Source: Diplocloster hominis (GTDB taxonomy: Bacteria; Bacillota; Clostridia; Lachnospirales; Lachnospiraceae). From it: 64,000 bases of DNA. The position numbers and the translations under genes were made by a program. Where the stretch lies: positions 62,001-126,000 of the forward strand of contig NZ_JAWDIY010000015.1 in NCBI RefSeq assembly GCF_032380655.1, given 5' to 3'. Shown here in pieces: positions 51,893 to 59,684 of the stretch. The notes under the pieces were generated by a model. It was not told the DNA's origin and did not search any database. It saw only the letters and a list, made by a program, of their open reading frames with translations. Position 1 is the first letter of the stretch. Each line of letters begins with the position of its first letter.

Positions 51893-51950
51893 CCATTAGC
51901 TATTTTGAGTAAATCGACATTCAGGAAAGGTGAACAAAGGAAAAAGAGCA

Positions 51951-53228
51951 ATGACAGAAGCAATCTATAAAGAGCTGGGCATCAGCCCGCAGGTATTTCA
52001 ATTTGGGAAAAAGATAGAAGAGACCCTGGCAGAACGTTTTGAGCAGATCGACAAGAACGCGGAATATAACCAGCTGAAGGTGATCAGCGCCATGCAGCGG
52101 CACAGGGTAAGTGAAGCGTGCTTTGCGGCTACCAGCGGATATGGATATAATGACCTGGGGCGGGATACGCTGGAGGAAGTATACGCATCAGCCTTTCATA
52201 CCGAAAGCGCTCTGGTGCGGCCCCAGCTGACCTGCGGGACCCATGCGCTGGCGGTGGCGCTGGCGGCGAATCTGCGCCCGGGGGACGAGCTGTTCTCCCC
52301 GGTTGGGAAACCCTATGATACGCTGGAGGAAGTCATTGGGATCCGGCCTTCCAAGGGTTCCCTGGCTGAGTATGGAATCACATACCGGCAGGTGGATCTT
52401 ATGGAGGACGGCAGTTTTGACTATGAGAATATCCGAAGAGCCATAAACGCGAAAACGAAGCTGGTAACCATCCAGCGGTCTAAAGGTTATCAGACCCGGC
52501 CCACCTTATCTGTAGAGAGAATCGGCGGGCTGATCCGTTTTGTAAAGGAGATAAAGCCGGACGTGATCTGTATGGTGGACAATTGCTACGGGGAATTCGT
52601 GGAGACGGTAGAACCCACCGACGTGGGGGCGGATCTGTGTGTGGGATCTCTGATCAAAAATCCCGGCGGCGGTCTGGCTCCGATCGGAGGCTATATCGTC
52701 GGTAAACAGGAGCTGATCGAAAACTGTGCGTACCGTCTGACCTCACCTGGATTGGGGAAGGAAGTGGGAGCGACTCTGGGGATACTGAATTCTTTTTATC
52801 AAGGCTTCTTTCTGGCGCCCACAGTCACGGCCAGTGCATTAAAAGGGGCTGTCTTTGCGGCTAATGTCTATGAGACCCTGGGATTTCCTGTGGTACCCAA
52901 TGCGCAGGAGAGCAGGCATGATATTATACAGGCGGTTACTTTCGGAAAGCCGGAGGGCGTGATCGCGTTCTGTAAAGGGATACAGGCGGCAGCTCCGGTG
53001 GACAGCCATGTGACTCCGGAGCCCTGGGCGATGCCCGGTTATGACAGTGACGTGATCATGGCCGCGGGAGCGTTCGTGTCGGGTTCCTCCATAGAATTAA
53101 GCGCGGACGGTCCCATCAAGCCGCCTTACGCCGTTTACTTCCAGGGAGGGCTCACATGGCCCCATGCCAAGTTCGGAATACTGATGTCATTGCAGAAGCT
53201 GATCGACGCGGGAGTGGTAAGCCTATGA
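51951..53228 (+). CDS. Methionine gamma-lyase family PLP enzyme (YnbB/aluminium-resistance type)
   Basis: A 425-residue fold-type I PLP enzyme of the group annotated as YnbB or aluminium resistance protein. PLP-binding features: the glycine-rich CGTHALAVAL loop, VDNCYGEF with the pyridine-binding Asp, and the lysine in GSLIKNPGGGLAPIGGY. The true activity of the family is not settled. ATG 51951 is used; an upstream GTG at 51930 is possible. It overlaps the next gene by four bases (ATGA). Confidence 0.9.
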   Translation: MTEAIYKELGISPQVFQFGKKIEETLAERFEQIDKNAEYNQLKVISAMQRHRVSEACFAATSGYGYNDLGRDTLEEVYASAFHTESALVRPQLTCGTHALAVALAANLRPGDELFSPVGKPYDTLEEVIGIRPSKGSLAEYGITYRQVDLMEDGSFDYENIRRAINAKTKLVTIQRSKGYQTRPTLSVERIGGLIRFVKEIKPDVICMVDNCYGEFVETVEPTDVGADLCVGSLIKNPGGGLAPIGGYIVGKQELIENCAYRLTSPGLGKEVGATLGILNSFYQGFFLAPTVTASALKGAVFAANVYETLGFPVVPNAQESRHDIIQAVTFGKPEGVIAFCKGIQAAAPVDSHVTPEPWAMPGYDSDVIMAAGAFVSGSSIELSADGPIKPPYAVYFQGGLTWPHAKFGILMSLQKLIDAGVVSL

Positions 53229-54496
53229 AAAAAGTCGTGATCGTGGGCGCCGGGGCTTCCGGGCTGATGGCAGGCATCGCTGCGGCGCGGTCAGGTGCCC
53301 AGGTGACCATCCTGGAGCATACGTCACAGATCGGGAAAAAAATCCGTTTAACCGGCAACGGCCGGTGTAATCTGACAAATATCAGTCAATCACCGGATAA
53401 TTACAGAGGGACACATCCGGAATTTGCATGGGAGGCTTTCAAACGGTTTTCCGTGCCGGATACGATCAGATTTTTCGGCGAACTGGGGATCTATACAAAA
53501 AACAGAAACGGATATCTATACCCGCATTCCGATCAGGCGGCTGACGTGGCGGAAGTGTTGAGAGCTGAAAATGAACATCAGCATGTAAAAATATCCTGTA
53601 ATTCTGCCATACGGTCTATATCCGCAGATAAGCATTTTATGATAGAAACAGAAAGCTGGACCTATCCGGCCGATGCCCTGATCCTGTGCACAGGTTCGAA
53701 AGCGGCTCCGAAGACAGGTTCGGACGGCAGCGGGTATCAGCTGGCCGAACAGCTGGGGCATCGGATTGTGAAGCCTCTGCCGGCACTGGTGCAGTTAAAG
53801 GCGGCCGGTAAGGAGTTCCAGAAGCTGGCCGGCATCCGTGCGGAAGCGATGGTGACCTTACGGGTAGGAGGGAATCCGGTTCAGTCAGATCAGGGAGAAG
53901 TCCAGCTGACCGGGTATGGGATATCAGGTATCCCTGTATTTCAGGTCAGCCGTTTTGCCGCAGAGGCGCTGGAACAGCAGAAAAAGGTCCAGGTATGGTT
54001 GGATTTCTTTCCTGCGTTTACGGCGGATAATCTGTTGACGCTGTTTCAGCAGCGAATCCGCCATATCTCGTATAAGCGGCTGGGGCAGTTCTTTACCGGT
54101 ATGCTGCCAGGGAAGCTTCCGGAGGTGGTGCTTCATAAGGCCGGGCTGGAGGCGTCTTTGCCGGTGAGCCAGCTTGCGCCGGAAGAAGTGATGAAGCTGG
54201 TCTTGCTGCTGAAAGCATATCCGGTGGACATCACCGGTACCAATTCCTTTGATCAGGCGCAGACCTGCGCCGGAGGAGTAGATACGGAAGAAGTTGATCC
54301 CGCTACCATGGAGTCCAGGATCGTCCCGGGCCTGTATCTGGCCGGTGAACTTTTGGATATTGACGGAGCCTGCGGAGGTTATAATCTCCAGTGGGCCTGG
54401 ACCAGCGGCTATATTGCCGGCACCAGTGCAGCCGGAGGTACCAGTGCAGCAGAAGATAATCGTGCGGCCGGCTGCCGGCTGCCAGGAAAGGAATAA
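53225..54496 (+). CDS. HI0933-family FAD-dependent flavoprotein (BaiN-like)
   Basis: A 423-residue NAD(P)/FAD-dependent oxidoreductase. FAD-binding motifs: VVIVGAGASGLMAGIAAA at the N-terminus, GKKIRLTGNGRCNLTN (a hallmark of HI0933 proteins) and the C-terminal GLYLAGELLDIDGACGGYNLQWAWTSG. The family includes BaiN, linked to bile-acid dehydroxylation, but most members are uncharacterised. The C-terminus ends in a Ala/Gly-rich stretch with repeat GTSAA. The start overlaps the upstream stop codon as ATGA. Confidence 0.9.
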   Translation: MKKVVIVGAGASGLMAGIAAARSGAQVTILEHTSQIGKKIRLTGNGRCNLTNISQSPDNYRGTHPEFAWEAFKRFSVPDTIRFFGELGIYTKNRNGYLYPHSDQAADVAEVLRAENEHQHVKISCNSAIRSISADKHFMIETESWTYPADALILCTGSKAAPKTGSDGSGYQLAEQLGHRIVKPLPALVQLKAAGKEFQKLAGIRAEAMVTLRVGGNPVQSDQGEVQLTGYGISGIPVFQVSRFAAEALEQQKKVQVWLDFFPAFTADNLLTLFQQRIRHISYKRLGQFFTGMLPGKLPEVVLHKAGLEASLPVSQLAPEEVMKLVLLLKAYPVDITGTNSFDQAQTCAGGVDTEEVDPATMESRIVPGLYLAGELLDIDGACGGYNLQWAWTSGYIAGTSAAGGTSAAEDNRAAGCRLPGKE

Positions 54497-54498
54497 CA

Positions 54499-56091
54499 AT
54501 GATCCGCATTCAACAGTTAAAACTGAACATCGGGCATACCCCGGATATGCTTCGGCAGGCGGTCGCAGACGCCCTGAAGCTGCCTCCGGAACAGATAAAG
54601 AATTACCATATCGTAAGGCGCTCCATCGATGCCAGAAAAAAGCCGGACATCTTCTATGTCTACGCTATCGATGTGGACATCCCAAAGGAACAACAGTTCC
54701 TGAAAAAGAGAAACAGTAAGAATCTGACTCTGGTAAAAAAGCAGCGGTATCAGTTCCCGGTACCGGGAGAGCAGCCGCTTACAGCCCGGCCGGTGATTGT
54801 CGGGAGCGGCCCGGCCGGGTTGTTCTGTGCACTTTTGTTAGCCCGGCACGGTTACCAGCCGCTGGTCCTGGAGCGGGGAGCCGGTATGGAGGAGCGGAAG
54901 TCTGCGGTGGAACGCTTCTGGCAGACAGGGGTCCTGGACACGGAGTCGAATGTCCAGTTCGGGGAGGGCGGAGCGGGAACCTTCTCGGACGGCAAACTGA
55001 ATACCCTGGTCAAAGATCATGCGGGCCGCAGCCGGAAGGTGCTGGAGATTTTCACGGAAGCGGGGGCATCACCGGATATCCTGACTGAACACAAACCCCA
55101 TATCGGTACCGATGTCCTGGAATCCGTGGTAAAAAATATCCGGCAGGAGATCATCCGTCTGGGCGGGGAGATCCGGTTCCATTCCAGGGTGACGGATCTG
55201 GAAATCCGGAATCAGCGGATCTGTTCCGTGATCGTCAACGGGACCGGGCGCATACCGGCCGAACTGGTGGTGCTGGCGATTGGGCACAGCGCCAGGGATA
55301 CCTTTGCCCGTTTAAAAGAATTGGCCGTTCCCATGCAGCCGAAGCCGTTTGCCGTGGGAGTCCGGGTGGAGCATCCCCAGGACATGATCAATCTGGCACA
55401 GTACGGGGCAGAAGCTGCGGGAAAACTGCCTGCTGCGGATTATAAGGTTACGGCGTCCGTCTCCACCGGACACAGCGTATATTCGTTTTGCATGTGTCCG
55501 GGAGGGTATGTGGTAAATGCCAGTTCCGAGCGGGAGGCCATCGCTGTGAACGGCATGAGTTACCAGGCCCGCGACGGGCGTAACGCCAACAGTGCCATTG
55601 TGGTGACAGTCACCCCGGATGATTTTGGCTCCGGGGATCTTCTCGGGGGAGTCGAATTTCAGCAAAGACTGGAGCGGGCCGCATTCCGGGCGGGGGAAGG
55701 CAGAGTCCCTGTCCAGCTTCTGAAAGATTTTCAGGAGGCCGTGCCCAGCCGGGAACTGGGAGATATCGCGCCTTCCATCAAAGGGGAATGGAAATTCGCG
55801 GATCTGCGGGAGGTCCTCCCGGATGTTTTATCCAGGTCTATTCTGGAAGCCATGCCGTTGTTCGCGAATAAAATACCGGGATTCGCAAGGCCGGACTGTA
55901 TTCTTTCCGGTGTGGAAAGCCGCACATCTTCCCCGGTCAGGGTCCTGCGGAACGCTTCTTATGAAAGCGGGATACAGGGGCTTTATCCCTGCGGAGAGGG
56001 TGCGGGATATGCGGGAGGAATCATGTCGGCGGCCATGGACGGAATGAAGACCGCTGAGGCCATTGCGCAGAGATTTAAGCCTCTTGCTTAA
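54499..56091 (+). CDS. FAD-dependent dehydrogenase, COG2509 type
   Basis: A 530-residue flavoprotein of the COG2509 group. An N-terminal basic domain (1-90, RIQQLKLNIGHTP, HIVRRSIDARKKP) precedes the Rossmann motif PVIVGSGPAGLFCALLLARHG. The GEGGAGTFSDGKLNT motif is typical of the group, as is the ending YPCGEGAGYAGGIMSAAMDG. Two bases separate it from the HI0933 gene, and the two may act in one redox process; the substrate is unknown. Confidence 0.9.
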   Translation: MIRIQQLKLNIGHTPDMLRQAVADALKLPPEQIKNYHIVRRSIDARKKPDIFYVYAIDVDIPKEQQFLKKRNSKNLTLVKKQRYQFPVPGEQPLTARPVIVGSGPAGLFCALLLARHGYQPLVLERGAGMEERKSAVERFWQTGVLDTESNVQFGEGGAGTFSDGKLNTLVKDHAGRSRKVLEIFTEAGASPDILTEHKPHIGTDVLESVVKNIRQEIIRLGGEIRFHSRVTDLEIRNQRICSVIVNGTGRIPAELVVLAIGHSARDTFARLKELAVPMQPKPFAVGVRVEHPQDMINLAQYGAEAAGKLPAADYKVTASVSTGHSVYSFCMCPGGYVVNASSEREAIAVNGMSYQARDGRNANSAIVVTVTPDDFGSGDLLGGVEFQQRLERAAFRAGEGRVPVQLLKDFQEAVPSRELGDIAPSIKGEWKFADLREVLPDVLSRSILEAMPLFANKIPGFARPDCILSGVESRTSSPVRVLRNASYESGIQGLYPCGEGAGYAGGIMSAAMDGMKTAEAIAQRFKPLA

Positions 56092-56165
56092 CAAATTATT
56101 AAGGAAATTATAGATATACAAGCATCCTGTTTTGTGTTAGAATAAAAAATCGGAGGATAAGGTTT

Positions 56166-56426
56166 ATGAGAGCATCAGCAGGTAAAAATGCGTGGGCATG
56201 TTTTCTGCTCATTCTGGCAGGAATTGTACTGGGTGGCTTTATCGGCTCCCTGACAGAAGGAGTATCCTTCTTAAGCTGGCTGAATTACGGGCAGCAGTTC
56301 GGACTGGACAGTCCTATTATCCTGAATCTGGGGATTCTGGTCATCACGTTCGGACTTCATATTAAAATAACCATAGCCAGCATTATCGGTGTCATTCTGG
56401 GAATAATTATCTACCGGATGATATAA
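56166..56426 (+). CDS. DUF4321 family small membrane protein
   Basis: An 86-residue protein with two hydrophobic segments (about 10-30 and 60-84) separated by a loop containing GSLTEGVSFLSWLNYG. This matches the small DUF4321 family found beside radC-mreBCD in many clostridia. Function unknown; the position suggests a link to the cell-wall elongation genes. GGAGGATAAGG lies before the ATG. Confidence 0.85.
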   Translation: MRASAGKNAWACFLLILAGIVLGGFIGSLTEGVSFLSWLNYGQQFGLDSPIILNLGILVITFGLHIKITIASIIGVILGIIIYRMI

Positions 56427-56539
56427 CGAGTAAGAAATGCCGATGATTCATATCGTTTCATACAGTAAGAATCCTTAGTGGGAACGGCGCAGCCGTATTG
56501 TCGCGATTGGAGAGAGACAATACTAAGGAGTGATGGAAC

Positions 56540-57238
56540 ATGGAAAAAAAGAACATAACGGTAAAGGAAATGCCAAGTGATCAGAGGCCCTATGAAAAAT
56601 GTCTGGCCCGGGGCGCGGGTGCGCTGACCGACACAGAGCTTCTGGCGGTGATCATCCGCAGCGGCGTCAAAGGGGAACGCAGTCTGGATCTGGCGGATCG
56701 AATTTTACAGCTATCCGGTATCGGACAGGGGGTTCTGGGAGTCTGCCGTGTTGGGATACAGGATTTGATGAAGATAAAAGGAATTGGGAAAGTGAAGGCC
56801 ATTCAGATACAGTGTGTGGCCGAATTATCCAGGAGAATAGCCAAAAAAGCCGCGGCAGAGAGCCTTCGTTTTGAAAGGCCGTCTACGGTTGCGGATTATT
56901 ATATGGAAGATTTCCGTCATCTAGAGCAGGAACATCTCATGGTGCTGCTTCTGAATTCCAAAAATCGCTTGTTGAGAGAACAGGTTATTTTCAAAGGTAC
57001 CGTCAATGCTTCTTTAGTATCCCCACGGGAAATATTTATTCTGGCACTGCGTTACGGAGCGGTCAATATGATCCTGGTCCATAACCATCCCAGCGGAGAT
57101 CCGTCTCCCAGCAAAGCGGATGTGGATATATCCAGGAGAATCAAACAGACCGGAGAACTGATCGGTATCCGCATGTTAGATCATATTATTATAGGAGATC
57201 AAAAATACTGTAGTTTACAGGAAAGAGGAATTATTTAG
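56540..57238 (+). CDS. radC: DNA repair-type protein RadC
   Basis: A 232-residue RadC: N-terminal UPF0758 helix-hairpin-helix part (LLAVIIRSG, KIKGIGKVKAIQI) and a C-terminal JAB/MPN domain with the metal motif VHNHPSGDPSPSKAD. The activity in repair is disputed; the family is named after an E. coli mutation. TAAGGAGTG precedes the ATG. It is 15 bases upstream of mreB, an order conserved in Firmicutes. Confidence 0.95.
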   Translation: MEKKNITVKEMPSDQRPYEKCLARGAGALTDTELLAVIIRSGVKGERSLDLADRILQLSGIGQGVLGVCRVGIQDLMKIKGIGKVKAIQIQCVAELSRRIAKKAAAESLRFERPSTVADYYMEDFRHLEQEHLMVLLLNSKNRLLREQVIFKGTVNASLVSPREIFILALRYGAVNMILVHNHPSGDPSPSKADVDISRRIKQTGELIGIRMLDHIIIGDQKYCSLQERGII

Positions 57239-57253
57239 GAGGACTAACGCAAA

Positions 57254-58270
57254 ATGACGAACAATGTTTTTGGAGTGGATTTAGGGACATGCAATATCAA
57301 AATCTACGACCGGCATGCAGACCAGATTTACAAAGAGAAGAATATTATAGCCATTGCCAATAAAAAGGATGTGTTTGCCATCGGGGATGAGGCCTTTGAG
57401 ATGTACGAGAAGGCGCCGGCTAATATCAACGTGTTTTTCCCGATGAACAATGGCGTGATTTCCAATATCAATGCAATGCAGCAGCTCCTTTCCAAATTCT
57501 TAAGCGGCCATTCGAAGGGCAGCTTAAAGGGAAGTGAATTTATCATGACGTTCTCCAACGATATCACGGAAGTGGAGAAGAAGGCGTTTCATGATGTGGT
57601 GTTAAACAGCAATTTTAAACCCAAGCAGGTGGATATGGTGGAAAAAGCCGTAGCCGATGCTGTGGGTCTGGGTGTGGACGTCAAGAGCGCCAAGGGCGTC
57701 ATGATCATCAATATCGGGGCGGATACCACCGAGATCGCCATTATCTCGCTGGGAGGGATCGTGATCAGCCGCCTGATCCATGTGGGCGGAAACCAGCTGG
57801 ATGAGGATATCCAGAATGTGCTGAAACGGGAATATAATTTCTATATCGGTGATAAAACCGCTGAGAATCTGAAAAAGCAGCTGGCATGTGCCACAGACTG
57901 TGAAGAGGCCAGCGCGAAAGCATATGGGATCGATGTGGTGACCGGACTGCCGGTGGAGGTAGAGGTGCCGGGCACTCTGATTTTCGAGGCGATTTCCGAT
58001 CATCTGCATACGATTATCGACTCTGTTAAGATCATACTGGAGAGGACGCCGCCGGAACTGGCTGCGGATATCGTGGCCAACGGTGTATATGTGACCGGGG
58101 GATCTTCCAGAATCCGGAATCTGGATAAATTCATCCGCAAGGAGACGAATCTGAAAGCGAATATCGTGGAAGAGCCGGAAGAGAGCGTGGTAAGAGGGCT
58201 GGCGACCATTATCGCCGATGACAGCCTGCGTTCCCTGAACTTTGTACGGCAGACCAGGGTTTATCATTAA
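57254..58270 (+). CDS. mreB: Rod-shape actin homologue MreB
   Basis: A 338-residue MreB/Mbl-type protein: VFGVDLGTCNIKIYDR (phosphate 1; canonical form DLGTANTLVY), MIINIGADTTEIAIIS (phosphate 2) and VTGGSSRIRNLDKFI (adenosine motif). The N-terminal loop contains more Lys and Asn than B. subtilis MreB, as in other Clostridia. It directs lateral wall growth with MreC, MreD and PBP2. GGAGGACTAACG lies before the ATG. Confidence 0.95.
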   Translation: MTNNVFGVDLGTCNIKIYDRHADQIYKEKNIIAIANKKDVFAIGDEAFEMYEKAPANINVFFPMNNGVISNINAMQQLLSKFLSGHSKGSLKGSEFIMTFSNDITEVEKKAFHDVVLNSNFKPKQVDMVEKAVADAVGLGVDVKSAKGVMIINIGADTTEIAIISLGGIVISRLIHVGGNQLDEDIQNVLKREYNFYIGDKTAENLKKQLACATDCEEASAKAYGIDVVTGLPVEVEVPGTLIFEAISDHLHTIIDSVKIILERTPPELAADIVANGVYVTGGSSRIRNLDKFIRKETNLKANIVEEPEESVVRGLATIIADDSLRSLNFVRQTRVYH

Positions 58271-58287
58271 TCGGACAGAGGTTATTC

Positions 58288-59127
58288 ATGAGAAAGAAAA
58301 AGAGATTTTCGATACCAAGTAAATATCTGCTGCTGTTCCTCACCCTGCTGTGTATCGGGCTGATGCTGCTTACGTTCACTACGGATCTGGCCACCGGTCC
58401 TTTGCGCACCGTCTCGAACTACGTCTTTGTGCCGATCCAGACAGGAATCAATCAGATCGGCTGGTGGATCAGCGATAAAAAGGAGAACCTGGCGGATCTA
58501 AAAGAAGTCCGGGCCAAAAACCAGGAGCTGCAGCAGCAGGTGGACGAGCTGACGGAGGAGAATACGATACTTCAGCAGGATAAATACGAGCTGGAGCGTC
58601 TGCGGGAGCTGGTGAAACTGGATTCCGAATATTCTGATTACCAGAAAGTCGGAGCCAGAATCATCGGAAAGGACCCCGGCAACTGGTTCGACAAGTTTCT
58701 GATTGATAAAGGGACCAATGACGGCCTGGCGGTGGACATGAATGTAATCGCAGGCGGCGGGCTGGTGGGGATTATCGTCGAGGTAGGACCTGACTACGCC
58801 ACCGTGCGGTCGATCATCGACGACACCACCAACGTCAGCGCCATGATTGAGACCACTTCGGACCGATGTATAGTGGAAGGGAATCTCCAGCTGATGAATG
58901 AGGGGATTATCCAGTTCAGTGAACTGAGCGACAAAGAGAATAAGGTCAATGTAGGGGATAAGGTGGTAACATCGATTATCAGCAGTAAGTATCTGCCGCG
59001 GATACTGATCGGTTATGTAAAAGAAATCGTACCGGATGCCAACAACCTGACAAAATCAGGGACGATCACTCCGGTAGTGGATTTTGAGCATCTGGAAGAA
59101 GTACTGGTGATTACGGATCTGAAATAA
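58288..59127 (+). CDS. mreC: Rod shape-determining protein MreC
   Basis: A 279-residue protein with one N-terminal membrane segment (about 12-32), a coiled coil at 65-105 (LADLKEVRAKNQELQQQVDE and on) and beta-barrel domains typical of MreC (RIIGKDPGNWFDKFLIDKG, GLVGIIVEVGPDYATVRSI, LGYV-like LIGYVKEI). It bridges MreB to PBP2. It starts 17 bases after mreB. Confidence 0.95.
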   Translation: MRKKKRFSIPSKYLLLFLTLLCIGLMLLTFTTDLATGPLRTVSNYVFVPIQTGINQIGWWISDKKENLADLKEVRAKNQELQQQVDELTEENTILQQDKYELERLRELVKLDSEYSDYQKVGARIIGKDPGNWFDKFLIDKGTNDGLAVDMNVIAGGGLVGIIVEVGPDYATVRSIIDDTTNVSAMIETTSDRCIVEGNLQLMNEGIIQFSELSDKENKVNVGDKVVTSIISSKYLPRILIGYVKEIVPDANNLTKSGTITPVVDFEHLEEVLVITDLK

Positions 59128-59165
59128 TACCGGAAATCACCGGAAGAAAGGAGGACATCAGGCAA

Positions 59166-59684
59166 GTGAAGAGAACTTTTGTGGTCACCGTATTGATCAT
59201 TGTATGCTATGTGCTGCAGTGTACGCTGTTCCAGAGTCTGGCTCTGGCAAGTATTTCTCCGAATCTGCTGATTGTCGTTACTTCCTCCTTTGGTTTTATG
59301 AGAGGCAAAAAGGAAGGGCTGATCATCGGCTTTTTCTGCGGCTTTTTGATAGATATTTTTTACGGAGACATTTTGGGCTTCTACGCACTGATGTATATGC
59401 TGATCGGGTATGGAAACGGATTCTTCCACAAGATCTTTTTCGACGAGGATGTGAAGCTGCCCATGATCCTGATCACTTTAAGCGAGATTATATTCAGCTT
59501 TGTGATTTATTTCTTTTTGTTTTTGCTGCGCAACAGGCTGGACTTTCCGTATTACCTGGTCCACGTGATCATACCGGAGGTGGTGTACACCGTGGTGGTT
59601 ACCGTGATCCTGTACCGGATTATTCTGTGGATCAACCGGAAGCTGGAGGCGGCCGAGAAAAGGAGTGCAAACAAATTTGTTTAG
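59166..59684 (+). CDS. mreD: Rod shape-determining protein MreD
   Basis: A 172-residue polytopic protein with five to six hydrophobic segments and the conserved FLIDIFYGDILGFYALMY region. The start is GTG 59166 after AAAGGAGGA. It overlaps the PBP2 gene by about 20 bases, which suggests coupled translation. Confidence 0.93.
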   Translation: MKRTFVVTVLIIVCYVLQCTLFQSLALASISPNLLIVVTSSFGFMRGKKEGLIIGFFCGFLIDIFYGDILGFYALMYMLIGYGNGFFHKIFFDEDVKLPMILITLSEIIFSFVIYFFLFLLRNRLDFPYYLVHVIIPEVVYTVVVTVILYRIILWINRKLEAAEKRSANKFV

